DNA of 63,964 nucleotides from an uncultured Bacillota bacterium (GCA_947650875.1 CANSXE010000003.1:1-63964); one strand, 5' to 3'. Counted from the first letter of the stretch, positions 42,625-51,797 are shown. Notes: generated from the letters alone by a model not told the origin. Numbers and translations are program-made.

Positions 42625-44160
42625 ATGCGTATTCAGCACAACATTATGGCGATGAATTCTTATCGCAACTACACCAACAATGCCAACAAGCTCTCCAAGA
42701 ACCTGGAGAAGCTGTCCTCCGGCTACAAGATCAACCGCGCCGGCGACGACGCCGCCGGTCTGGCCATTTCCGAGAAGATGCGCGCTCAGATCACCGGCCT
42801 GAACGCCGCCCAGAAGAACGTCAAGGACGGCATCTCCCTGGTGAAGACCGCTGAGGGCGCCATGCAGGAGATCCAGGACATGCTCAACCGCATGGACTAC
42901 CTGGCCACTCAGTCCGCCAACGGCACCTATCAGGACGAGGTCGACCGTGAGAACCTCCAGAAAGAGGTCACCGCCCTGAAGGACGAAATCAACCGTATCG
43001 CTGATTCCGCCAACTTCAACGGCATCAAGCTGCTGGACGGCTCTCAGCGGGCCCCCTCCGGCGCCACCACCGTGAAGACCGCCTTTAATGACCAGGCGAT
43101 GACCGCCGTCACCGAGACCGCCGGCGCCAGCTTCAAGCAGGAACTGACTATCCAGTCCAGCCAGACTGCCGCTACCGGCGGCAAGGCCGGCACCACCGGC
43201 AAGATGGAGCTGACCTTCCTGGACAAGGACGGCGTCTCCCGGCAGACCACCATCAACTTCACCTATGGCTCCACCACCGCCAAGACCGCTGAGAACATCT
43301 CCAACGAACTGAAGAAGGTCTTCGGCTCCGGCTACAATGTCTCGGTTAACGGCGCTGCGATTACTATCAGCAACCCCAACAAGGAGAAGGACCGCACCAA
43401 TATTCTGGATGTGAAGCAGTACTCCTCCAACGGTACGGAGATCACCGGTACTGCCAATAAGGCAACTGCGGGCGCTGTGACTGCTGGCACAGACAGCAAG
43501 TTTACGGTAGCTTTTGCGACTGTTACTGACCCCAGCAAGAACAACATGTTCGAGATTGACGGCCAGAAGTTCCAGATCGTTAAGCGGGGCGACCAGGTGC
43601 AGGACGGCTACAAGGCCATCTACACCGACGACGGTAAGGGCACCGCAGCCTCTGTGGCTCAGATCGCCGAGCAGCTGAACTCTTACGGCATCAAGTGCGA
43701 GGTCAACGCCACCACCAACACCTCCATCGACTTCATCAAGAGCAACGGCAACGACGGCAAGGGCGGCCTGACTCTCCAGATCGGTGACACCGCTGACAGC
43801 TTCAACCAGATGCAGGTGAAGATCGGTGACATGCACGTCCAGGCTCTGGGCATCCAGTCCGTGGACATCAGCACTCTGACCGGCGCTCAGGGCGCTATCA
43901 AGTCCATCAAGGACGCCATCAACCAGGTTTCTTCTGTCCGCGGCGATCTGGGCGCTGTCCAGAACCGTCTGGAGCACACTCAGAACAACCTGTCCGTGAT
44001 GACCGAGAACATCCAGGACGCCGAGTCCACCATCCGCGACACCGACGTGGCCGAAGAGATGATGAGCTACGTGAAGAACAACATCCTGGTTCAGTCCGCC
44101 CAGGCCATGCTGGCCCAGGCCAACCAGGTGCCTCAGGGCGTTCTCCAGCTGCTGGGCTAA
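42625..44160 (+). CDS. fliC: Flagellin
   Basis: The filament protein (511 residues). The N-terminal D0/D1 part is textbook (MRIQHNIMAMNSYRNYTNNA, LSSGYKINRAGDDAAGLAIS, EKMRAQITGLNAAQKNVKDG). The C-terminal part mirrors it (RLEHTQNNLSVMTENIQDAE, DVAEEMMSYVKNNILVQSAQ, ending VPQGVLQLLG). Between, about 270 residues form a variable surface domain rich in Thr, Ala and Lys. Ribosome site AAAGGAGC precedes the ATG; this GGA could be a CsrA target. It lies far from the main flagellar locus. Two terminators follow. Confidence 0.97.
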   Translation: MRIQHNIMAMNSYRNYTNNANKLSKNLEKLSSGYKINRAGDDAAGLAISEKMRAQITGLNAAQKNVKDGISLVKTAEGAMQEIQDMLNRMDYLATQSANGTYQDEVDRENLQKEVTALKDEINRIADSANFNGIKLLDGSQRAPSGATTVKTAFNDQAMTAVTETAGASFKQELTIQSSQTAATGGKAGTTGKMELTFLDKDGVSRQTTINFTYGSTTAKTAENISNELKKVFGSGYNVSVNGAAITISNPNKEKDRTNILDVKQYSSNGTEITGTANKATAGAVTAGTDSKFTVAFATVTDPSKNNMFEIDGQKFQIVKRGDQVQDGYKAIYTDDGKGTAASVAQIAEQLNSYGIKCEVNATTNTSIDFIKSNGNDGKGGLTLQIGDTADSFNQMQVKIGDMHVQALGIQSVDISTLTGAQGAIKSIKDAINQVSSVRGDLGAVQNRLEHTQNNLSVMTENIQDAESTIRDTDVAEEMMSYVKNNILVQSAQAMLAQANQVPQGVLQLLG

Positions 44161-44201
44161 TGGCTTCGGCCGCTTGAGAAGCGCATACGCTATATTAGAC
44201 C

Positions 44202-44277
44202 GGGGAGGGCGGAAAAATCCGCCCTCCCCTTTAAGATTGCGCAGACAACCTCGCCGCTGTCTGCGCGTCTTTTTTTC
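44202..44277 (+). terminator. Tandem terminators after flagellin
   Basis: First hairpin: GGGGAGGGCGGA / TCCGCCCTCCCC with an AAAA loop (44202-44229), then TTTAAG. Second: GCGCAGAC / GTCTGCGC (44239-44266) followed by GTCTTTTTTT. Double termination suits a very strongly expressed gene. Confidence 0.85.
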
Positions 44278-44305
44278 AGGTTTTAAACAAAATTCCTTAC
44301 GGGAA

Positions 44306-45439
44306 CTAAGCTTCAAAGCTTACAGCCTGACCGTTGACTTCCACCCTCTCCTCGGCGGGAATCAGGAGATATTTTTTGCCGTCGATTACCCTGGTCTCTA
44401 CCAGGTAGCTCTGGTCCGGGCTGACGGACACCGCCGCCTGTGAGGTCTTGATTTCAAATTTCCCGGTGTCGATCAGGTTGGCCGGACTGAGTACCGCACC
44501 CTGGCCAAACTGCTCCCCATACTTCTCCTGGAAGGCACCGACCTTGTCCTGGGAAACGCCGCAGTCCTGGAGGATTGCGGTAATATTCGATGCCGTTATG
44601 GTCAACGGCTCCGGGGATTTGCTCTCTTTATGTTGGGCAATCTGGTCTGTCAGCCGCTCATGGATAGACCGGGCCACCTCAACACTGTAGGTATCCTCCA
44701 GGGCATCGGACAGGGCGCTCTGGAAGGTCTCACGCTGCTCGGCGGCGGACATGGGCGGCTCGGTGTGGAACACGGCGTCAATAAACTCCTGGTGGAGCTC
44801 ATCCGATTTCCGGGAATAGAACAGGGCGTTGTAGATGTTGGCGGCCCGGTCGTCAAAGGCCGGGAACAAAAAGCCCAGCTCCGGGGCGGACACCACCTGT
44901 CCGGCGGTGTAGTGGAACTCGTTGTCGCCGGGGAAATAGTTCAGCTCCGGCCGGCTCATTTTCACCGGGCAGATGCAGCAGAGGATGTAGTTGAACACGG
45001 TTTCTGAGCCGTCAGCCTGGACCTCGCCGTCTTTCCCCCGGTGGGGCACATCGTAGGAATCGCAGGCCATCAGCAGCAGATAATTGTCGCCTCCCATATC
45101 CAGGCGGTCAATCACCTTCCGGTAAAAAGTCTCCCGGGTCTGGCCGTCCTTCAAGGCGCTGGAGCGCAGGGCGGAGAGGAGCTTGTGCTCCTCACTGTCC
45201 ATAACCTGCTGCGTAGAAAAGACAATGTCGATCAGGTTTTTGCCCAGGGCCCCGGACAGAGACTTTTTCAGCAGGCCCAGATATTTTTCGGCCTCCTCCT
45301 CGGGCATTGTTCCCAAGGACTCATCCAGATTGGAGACAATCTCCTTATTGCTGTTGACGTAGCAGCCATAAATGCGGCTGACAGCGTTTTTATCTACGCG
45401 CCACCGGCGGCGCAGTTCACTGACTTCTTTCTGATTCAT
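44306..45439 (-). CDS. DUF4317 family protein
   Basis: The 377-residue protein begins MNQKEVSELRRRWRVDKNAV and SRIYGCYVNSNKEIVSNLDE and contains NYLLLMACDSYDVPHRGKDG, the pattern of DUF4317. The family is widespread in Clostridia and has no known function. The ATG at 45437-45439 has GAGG upstream; a GTG four codons earlier lies inside that site. No membrane or signal segment is seen. It is convergent with flagellin. Confidence 0.85.
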   Translation of the reverse strand: MNQKEVSELRRRWRVDKNAVSRIYGCYVNSNKEIVSNLDESLGTMPEEEAEKYLGLLKKSLSGALGKNLIDIVFSTQQVMDSEEHKLLSALRSSALKDGQTRETFYRKVIDRLDMGGDNYLLLMACDSYDVPHRGKDGEVQADGSETVFNYILCCICPVKMSRPELNYFPGDNEFHYTAGQVVSAPELGFLFPAFDDRAANIYNALFYSRKSDELHQEFIDAVFHTEPPMSAAEQRETFQSALSDALEDTYSVEVARSIHERLTDQIAQHKESKSPEPLTITASNITAILQDCGVSQDKVGAFQEKYGEQFGQGAVLSPANLIDTGKFEIKTSQAAVSVSPDQSYLVETRVIDGKKYLLIPAEERVEVNGQAVSFEA

Positions 45440-45665
45440 AGAGAACCTCACTTTTGTAAAGTCACCCCATCAAACAGGGCGCGGTGTTCTCTATTGTAGC
45501 CCATACCGGTGGAAAATGCAATCCGGTAATTTGCGTTTCTCGTCTGCGCGGACCTCATCCGAACTGTCTCCAGCAGTTGAATTTTCCTTGCGCTGAACGG
45601 GTATAAATGATAAAATTGAGAAAATCTATTTTTTGCGGGAGATACAAATGAAAGGAGCCCTGCCC

Positions 45666-46313
45666 ATGTTAACCATCCGAAATGAAACGAAAGCCGACCG
45701 CGAAATCGTGGAAGAAATTACCCGAAAAGCCTTTTATAATCTCTATATCCCCGGCTGTGTGGAGCATTACCTGGTCCATGTCATGCGGGAACACGAGGAT
45801 TTTATCCCGGAGCTGGACTTTGTCGCCGAGCTGAACGGGCAGGTGATTGGAAACATCATGTTCACCAGGGCAAAGCTGACCGACGAACAGGGAAACGAAA
45901 AGGACATCCTCACCTTTGGCCCGCTCTGCGTCGCGCCGGAACACCAGAGACGGGGCTATGGAAAAGTGCTGATGGAGCACGCTTTCCAGCGGGCGGTTGA
46001 CCTGGGCCATACTGTGATCGTCATTTTCGGCAGTCCTGTCAACTATGTGAGCAGCGGCTTCAAGAGCTGCAAAAAATATAACATCTGCCTTGACAACGGA
46101 AAATTCCCAGCAGCCATGATGGTAAAAGAGCTGAAAAAGGGGGTGCTGGATGGCAGAAAGTGGTTTTACCGCTACAGCCCAATCATGGACATCGACGAGC
46201 AGACCGCTCTGGAATACGACAGCGGCCTGGAGACAATGGAGAAGAAATATTTGCCCAGCCAGGACGAATTTTATATTATGAGCCATTCTTTTGTAGAGGA
46301 CGGGGATATGTGA
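45666..46313 (+). CDS. GNAT family N-acetyltransferase
   Basis: The protein (215 residues) has the GNAT fold: LTIRNETKADREIVEEITRK at the start, FVAELNGQVIGNIMFTRAKL, and the acetyl-CoA loop GPLCVAPEHQRRGYGKVLME (Q/R-x2-G-x-G/A form) with the following helix, then VIVIFGSPVNYVSSGFKSC. The substrate is unknown; small molecules are common for this subgroup. I use the ATG at 45666-45668 because AAAGGAGC lies just upstream, rather than a start 11 codons before. The gap behind it (46314-46506) holds the second junction repeat and nothing else I recognise. Confidence 0.88.
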   Translation: MLTIRNETKADREIVEEITRKAFYNLYIPGCVEHYLVHVMREHEDFIPELDFVAELNGQVIGNIMFTRAKLTDEQGNEKDILTFGPLCVAPEHQRRGYGKVLMEHAFQRAVDLGHTVIVIFGSPVNYVSSGFKSCKKYNICLDNGKFPAAMMVKELKKGVLDGRKWFYRYSPIMDIDEQTALEYDSGLETMEKKYLPSQDEFYIMSHSFVEDGDM

Positions 46314-46473
46314 TTTTGTCTATGGGATGAAAGACGAGCGGCGCTGCTGTTGGTCTCATCTGTCATAGAGAATGCCGATACCAATGCAGGACAGATTACT
46401 GCTGTGTCAGATTTGAAAGGATAGCGTATAATGGACGAGCGGCTTTCAAATAGCTTGTCCCGTGTCCTTAGGT

Positions 46474-46516
46474 CACAGCGCCCCATGTGGTGGTTCCATA
46501 AGTACATTAAAACTTC
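46474..46516 (+). repeat. Junction/attachment-site repeat, copy 2
   Basis: CACAGCGCCCCATGTGGT, GGTTCCATAAGTACATTAAA and so on: nearly identical to copy 1 at 38025. It differs at the third base of codons (A/G, T/G, T/C), and it abuts the 3' end of the decayed recombinase. The host gene is not present to its left, so it would be either the right end of the first element or the left end of a second one. Confidence 0.7.
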
Positions 46517-47893
46517 CAGGTGACTTTCACTTTCTGCTGCCCGGTTTCCACGTTTTTCTCGCAAATTTCAATCTTTTCCACCAATTCCCGCGGGACGGTT
46601 TCCAGCTTCAAAACTCCCGCGCTCGCTCCATCAGGTCGGCCTGATCCTCTGAATGTTCCCTTTCCGCCAACTCCTCCTGGATAGAAGTAAGCCGCCACTC
46701 CAGGCGGCTTACTTCATCTAGAAAGGTCTGGTTCAGCTCCACGAACTGGCCCTCGCTGAGGATACCGGCCACCCTGTCCAGGTACAGCGTTTTCAGCGCT
46801 TGACTGAACTTCTCCAGTTGGGTCGTCAAGGCTTTCCGCTCCTGCTCCAGGGTCTCCTGACGAGTGTCCCGCTGGGGCTGGAGGTCTGCGGGGTTCAGTT
46901 GGTAGTAGGTCTGCACATAGTACCGGATGCGGTCGGAAATTAGGTCGATGAGCTGGTCCAGCCGAACGGAGTGCCGAGTACACAGCTTCTGGTTTCCGCT
47001 GTCAGCGTACAGCTTGCACCGCAGATAAGCCCGCTTTCCGTTGGAGCATTTGCTCATAGTGGAGCCGCAATCGGCGCACTTCACCAGTCCGGACAGCAGG
47101 TGAGTCTCCCCAGTGCCATCTGTCCGGGTGCGCAGCTTCAACCCCCGCTGGACCGCCTGGAAAGTCTCCCGGTCGATGATGGCCTCGTGGGTGCCCTCTA
47201 CCCGATACCACTCGCTCTCCGGGGTGTCGATGATCACCTTGGACTTGTAGCTGACCTTCCGTCTCCGCCCCTGGATCATCACACTGGTGTACATCTCATT
47301 TGTCAAGATTCGCCCCACCGTCACCTTGTTCCACAGGCCAAAATCGTTTTTGATTGGATGGTTACAGGTCCAGCCCCGCTCCGCCTTATAGCGTATGGGG
47401 TTGGGGATGCCCCGCTGGTTCAACAGATAGGCGATGTTCTGGCGGCCGTGACCTTCCAGCGATCACTGGTAAATCTGCCGCACCACCTCCGCCACCTCCG
47501 GGTCGGGGATGATGCGGTTCTTGTCCACAGGGTCCTTCTGGTAGCCGTAGATGGGAAAGCCGCCAATGTATTTGCCCTCCCGCCGCTTCAGGTCGAAGAC
47601 CATGCGGACGTTTTCCGACAGGTCCTCCAGATACCACTCGTTCACCAGGCCGTTGATCTGCCGGGCTTTCTTGTTGCCCTTGACCTCGGTGTCGGCGTTG
47701 TCGGCCACAGCGATGAATCGGATGCCCCAGATGGGGAACAGGCTGTGGATGTACTTCTCCACCAGCTCCATGTCACGGGTGAAGCGGGATTGGCTCTTGC
47801 ACAGGACGATCTGGAACTTTTTCTGTTTGGCGGCCTCGATCATACGGTTGAAGTCAGGGCGATCACTGTCTACCCCAGAGAAGTCTTCATCTG
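46507..47893 (-). pseudogene. Decayed large serine recombinase 2 (paralogue of recombinase 1)
   Basis: The sequence follows recombinase 1 closely but is broken three times. (a) The first 60 or so residues with the catalytic Ser are missing; similarity starts abruptly at DEDFSGVDSDRPDFNRM (about 47.89 kb). (b) A Trp codon (QIYQ-W in copy 1) is TGA near 47465. (c) A frame change near 46612 separates LMERARE from KLETVPRELVEKIEICEK. Zinc ribbon and coiled coil are still readable. It cannot make a working enzyme and is probably an older copy of the same element family. Confidence 0.88.
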
Positions 47894-47963
47894 AAAGTGT
47901 CAAGAGTGGTCAAGCAAAAATATCGACAAAAATTTGCGGCTTAATATAGCGAAAACGCCAGTT

Positions 47964-48098
47964 TTACGGAGAATCTCCTGCGTTTTGCCGCTGTTTCCAA
48001 TAGACATTAACTTTATCCTTGTCAGGACACCAATATGGTGCGTCACACTGGCCCAGCCAATCATTCCAGCGAGGACATAAATAACAGAAATCACCCAT
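47964..48098 (-). CDS. Small Cys-rich protein (44 residues)
   Basis: A short frame starting MGDFCYLCPRWNDWLGQCDA with GGAGG seven bases before its ATG (48096-48098). It contains C5-x2-C8, C18 and C24, which could bind zinc, and many aromatic residues. It lies just downstream of the frameshifted recombinase, in the same direction, where an accessory (directionality-factor-like) gene could sit. That role is a guess. Family not recognised. Confidence 0.5.
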   Translation of the reverse strand: MGDFCYLCPRWNDWLGQCDAPYWCPDKDKVNVYWKQRQNAGDSP

Positions 48099-48122
48099 TT
48101 CTCAACCTCCGTTACACAGGTA

Positions 48123-49654
48123 CTATATATCCTCTGCGGCAGCATAGCTTTTCCACTCAATTTCAACGTGCCCATTATCAAACACATGGACTGACTGAAC
48201 CAGAGTATCCAGTATATCACGGGTCAGCTCTTTCGTATCAGCCCGCTGGGGATAGCTTTCATCCTCTCTGTGGCCGACGGTCACGTTGCCCAGTCTATCT
48301 ATCTCTCCGCGAAGCCTTTGAATTTCCCGCTGTTTCTCAGCGCAGATATTCTTGTATTCAGCTTTGGAAATGAGACCGTCAGACCACCTCACAAAGGCGT
48401 CCTTTTTCGCGGACCACTGTTTTTCTATCCGCTGTTCCAAGGCCGTGATCCGCGCCTGTATTGTGGAGATATCCTCAACATCCGTTTTCTTTTTTGGGTG
48501 ATATGCGCCTGCACTTCCGACAGCACACAGGTTTTCAATTCATCTTCAGCAATACGAACTGACTTGCATTCTTCCTGCTGCTGTCCTCTGGACATCGCGC
48601 ATTTGTAGTAAGGCTTGGATATCCTCTGATAAGCCAGGCCCATGCCGCAGACACCGCAAAAAACCTTGCGGGAAAACAGCGGCTGAGGACGCTTGTTTTG
48701 AATCTGGGGCCTTGGAGGAACAACTCGGAAAAGTGCCTGCGCCCTTTGAAATGTCTCCTCCGAGACAATCGGCTCGAAGGCATCCGGGACAACGATCCAG
48801 TTTTCTTTCGGAATCGCTGTTCGCTCTGGATTTCCAATTTCCTTTCGGGTACTGCGCAGGCTGATTAGTTTCCCTGTGTATCTCTCATTTTGTAAAATGA
48901 TCCGCACCGCGGTCTCTGTCCAGGGAACTTCGTCCCTCCGTTTGCTCCAGTTTGTCCGCTTGGCTCCCAGCTGCCGCTTGTGCATGGAAGGCGAGGGAAC
49001 GTGCTCCTCATTCAACCTATTGGCAATCGCCGATCTGAAATGGCCTTCCAACCATAGGTTGAAAATCCTCCGGACGACCTCAGCGGCCGGCGGGTCGATC
49101 TCAAGGCGCCGGCGGTCCTTTGACCCTTTGATATATCCGTAAAAGGGGTACGCGGCGATACACTCACCCCGGGCGGCATACTGACGTTTGGCGGTTTTCA
49201 CGTTGGCGGACACATTCCGGCTGTAGAGCTCATTGATGATATTACGCGCCCCCACGTCCAGATCTCCCGCCACCCCATACAGCTTGGTTTTGGTATCAAG
49301 GCCGTCATTGACCGCGATGAATCGCACATTCAACAGCGGGAAGACCCGTTCCAGATATTCGCCCACTTCTAAACTGTTCCGGCCAAAACGGGACAAATCC
49401 TTGACAAGGATGCAGTTGATCTCACCCCGCCTGACAGCCGCGAACAGAGCTTGGACACCGGGGCGGTCAAAATTAAAGCCAGTGTGTCCGTCGTCAATAA
49501 ACTCCAGGGCATGGCGGCCCTCCAGATCAGGGTGGCTGACGATATAATGATCCAGCAGTGAACGCTGGTTGGCGACGCTGTTGCTCTCCGCTTTTTCTCC
49601 GGGACGGCAATCGTCATCCTGGGAGGAAAGCCGGATGTATTTGCCTATCGTCAC
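48123..49654 (-). pseudogene. Large serine recombinase 3, split by a frameshift
   Basis: The first frame (GTG at 49652-49654, 409 residues) has resolvase motifs KYIRLSSQDDD (Ser10), VKDLSRFGRNSLEVGEYLER, a Recombinase domain and zinc-ribbon cysteines (FCGVCGMGLA, KCAMSRGQQQEECKSVRI). The C-terminal coiled coil continues in the -1 frame (KTDVEDISTIQARITALEQR onwards to 48123). The two frames meet at a run of six A and a G (minus strand, 48489-48495). Joined, the protein would have about 510 residues. A sequencing slip, a real mutation and programmed -1 slippage are all possible; the codon phase does not fit a classic slippery heptamer. Confidence 0.85.
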
Positions 49655-51327
49655 GCGCTCGCCTCCTTGTCCATCTTTTGCAGTTCATCCAGCAGCATCG
49701 CCCGCTCATCCCGATATTTCAGTTCAATCTCGATCCGGTTATTAGCGTAGACGGTGATCCGCTCCACCAGGGCCCGGACCAGCTTGTCCGTCAGCTTTAC
49801 CGTACCTGTGTGCTTCTGAAAGGCGACGATCCAGGGATTCTGTGAGGTCAGCAGCTTTTTCTCACGGCGTTGCTCCTTCTGAAGCCGCGTGATCTGCTCC
49901 TCCAGCGACTGGCCCTCCTGGGCATACCGCCGCTTCATACGGTCGTGGTCCTCCTTGCTCAACACACCGGCCAGGAGGTCCCGCATCAGCCGTTCCCGGA
50001 GCCTATCCAAACTTTTCCGCTCCGCCTTGGCCCGTGCCAGCTCCAGATCAATGGCAGGAACTTTGGAGCTCTGCCTTTTACTGGCCAGGACAGCAGTGTC
50101 TACAGCCAAATTAGCCTCTTGAGCAATCATCTGGCTCAATGTGGTTTTCAAATTCTCCAACGGCAGATATTTATACGAACAGCCGCTTCTTTCTACCAGG
50201 TCGGCGTAGTTGGGGCATATATATCGGTATGCCACTTTTTTCCCTTTGCAGGTAACTGACTTATAGCAGACCATGGGCCGGCCGCAGTCCCCGCAGTATA
50301 TCAGGCCGCGGAAAATATTATCCTCCGCGCTCAGGTAATCGTATTTGCCCAGGTTGGATTGGTATTTTTCCCGGTCTGCCTGCCGGATAGCCTGTACCCG
50401 GTCAAAGGTATCCCGGTCGATGATAGAGGGGTGGGTATTCTCCACAACGACCCACTCGGATGGCGGAAGGCGATGGTCAGGAATCCCTGCATAGAATTGG
50501 GAGCGCCGCCTGCCCTGTACCATGTGGCCCAGATAGACCGGATTTTGCAGCATATTTTTCACGGTCATTTGACTCCAGGGCTTTGGAGTGTCACCGGCAA
50601 AGCGTTTGTCCAGACAGATGCCCTTTTGGTAACGGTAAACTCCGGGGGATAAAATTCCCTCGGTGTTCAGCCAGCGCAGGATAGAGCGAACCGCCTCGCC
50701 CTCCGCCGCCCGGCGGAACATTTCACGGACGATGGGGGCCGTCTCCGGGTCAATGATGATCTTATGCACATCCTTGGGGTCCCGCAGATAGCCGTAAGAG
50801 GCGTAGGCCCCGATGAACTCCCCGCGTCGCTGCTTCTCCCGCAGGACGCTCCCGGATTTTCGGGAGATGTCCATGGAATAGGCCTCGTTGACCAGGTTTT
50901 TCAGCGCCACGGCCAGTGTATCCCCGGCGTTGGCGTCGGTGCTGTCGCAGCCCTCGGAGATGGAGATAAACCGGACGCCCAGGAAGGGAAAGACCCGCTC
51001 CAGGTAGTTGCCGGTTTCCACCGCGTTGCGGCCAAAGCGGGACAGGTCCTTGACCACAATGCAGTCGATTTTCCCTTCCTCTATCGCCCGCATCATCTCC
51101 TGGAAATGGGGGCGGTCAAAATTGGTGCCGGAGTAATTGTCGTCGTACCCCTCCATGCACAGCTCCAAGTCTGGATGCCGGCTGATGTACTCATGGATGA
51201 GGTCCCGCTGGTTCTTGATGCTGTTGCTCTCATCGCTGTCCTGCCGCATCTTCTGGTCCTTCCAGGACAGCCGCCCGTAGGCATAGCAACGGTAAGTCTC
51301 CGGTTTTTGGCACGAAAAAAACTCCAT
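49651..51327 (-). CDS. Large serine recombinase 4
   Basis: A complete 558-residue recombinase: YAYGRLSWKDQ (catalytic Ser21), VVKDLSRFGRNAVETGNYLE, RRGEFIGAYASYGYLRDPKD, Recombinase domain, zinc ribbon (GLIYCGDCGRPMVCYKSVTC, YICPNYADLVERSGCSYKYL) and a coiled coil. Its stop overlaps the start of recombinase 3 by 4 bases, so the two are translated together. Paired large recombinases are known from Ccr-type and Clostridia integrative elements, where both may be needed. This one looks functional. Confidence 0.93.
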   Translation of the reverse strand: MEFFSCQKPETYRCYAYGRLSWKDQKMRQDSDESNSIKNQRDLIHEYISRHPDLELCMEGYDDNYSGTNFDRPHFQEMMRAIEEGKIDCIVVKDLSRFGRNAVETGNYLERVFPFLGVRFISISEGCDSTDANAGDTLAVALKNLVNEAYSMDISRKSGSVLREKQRRGEFIGAYASYGYLRDPKDVHKIIIDPETAPIVREMFRRAAEGEAVRSILRWLNTEGILSPGVYRYQKGICLDKRFAGDTPKPWSQMTVKNMLQNPVYLGHMVQGRRRSQFYAGIPDHRLPPSEWVVVENTHPSIIDRDTFDRVQAIRQADREKYQSNLGKYDYLSAEDNIFRGLIYCGDCGRPMVCYKSVTCKGKKVAYRYICPNYADLVERSGCSYKYLPLENLKTTLSQMIAQEANLAVDTAVLASKRQSSKVPAIDLELARAKAERKSLDRLRERLMRDLLAGVLSKEDHDRMKRRYAQEGQSLEEQITRLQKEQRREKKLLTSQNPWIVAFQKHTGTVKLTDKLVRALVERITVYANNRIEIELKYRDERAMLLDELQKMDKEASA

Positions 51328-51490
51328 AAAAACTAGCCTCCTAACTTGGTATTACGGCAAAAGCCGCTCCGGTCAGAAAGTGTTTTTACAGAGCTGTTCT
51401 GATTTGATCCACCGCCAGTATAGCAGAAGTCGTTCAGATTGTCCAGCCTGAATTTCTGATGTGGGCGGCTTTGCTGATTCAGCAATCCGA

Positions 51491-51739
51491 TTATAAATGC
51501 TCCAGGCAGTCCTCCAGGAGCGCCTGAAGCCGGGCCTCGCCTTTGAAGGAGGTCTTGACTACCAGCCCCGCGCTGCGGAAAAAATAAGGATTCCCGTTCA
51601 TCTGCCGAAGGACGCTGGCCATCCGCTGCTCCGGAGGCAGCGAGGGGTCGATATGGATATCCTTGATATCCGGGAGGGTTTCCGGGTCTACATCCCTCAC
51701 GTCCAGTTTCCGCAGTTCCTCCAGGCTCATTACCGTCAT
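51491..51739 (-). CDS. DUF6870-like small protein
   Basis: An 82-residue protein, MSLEELRKLDVRDVDPETLP, then DIKDIHIDPSLPPEQRMASV, NPYFFRSAGLVVKTSFKGEA. It resembles the small proteins (which I know as DUF6870) that accompany recombinases and conjugative-element genes in Clostridia. The function is unknown. It lies upstream of recombinase 4 in the same direction, after an AGGAGAG ribosome site. Confidence 0.65.
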   Translation of the reverse strand: MTVMSLEELRKLDVRDVDPETLPDIKDIHIDPSLPPEQRMASVLRQMNGNPYFFRSAGLVVKTSFKGEARLQALLEDCLEHL

Positions 51740-51768
51740 AGCACATCTCTCCTTTGGTCAAGCGTATG

Positions 51769-51797
51769 AAAAAAGCGGCCTGTCTATGACAGCCGCT
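51769..51797 (-). terminator. Rho-independent terminator downstream of the XRE gene
   Basis: Minus strand AGCGGC-TGTC / GACA-GGCCGCT (one bulged G) followed by TTTTTTC. A second GC stem (GGGGCCGCC/GCGGTCCC type, 51808-51836) precedes it. The gap 51740-51981 otherwise holds only AT-rich sequence. Confidence 0.75.

Noticed and set aside
47900-48220. 106-residue minus-strand frame with hydrophobic stretch over the recombinase 3 tail
   Set aside because: It overlaps the recombinase coiled-coil frame and the 44-residue Cys-rich frame, which has the proper ribosome site. The hydrophobic stretch comes from reading that gene in another frame.
48485-48500. Classic programmed -1 frameshift (A AAA AAG) in recombinase 3
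   Set aside because: The A6G run is there, but the zero-frame codons are CAA AAA AGA, so the heptamer is not in the right phase, and no strong downstream stem is evident. Kept only as a possibility in the findings.
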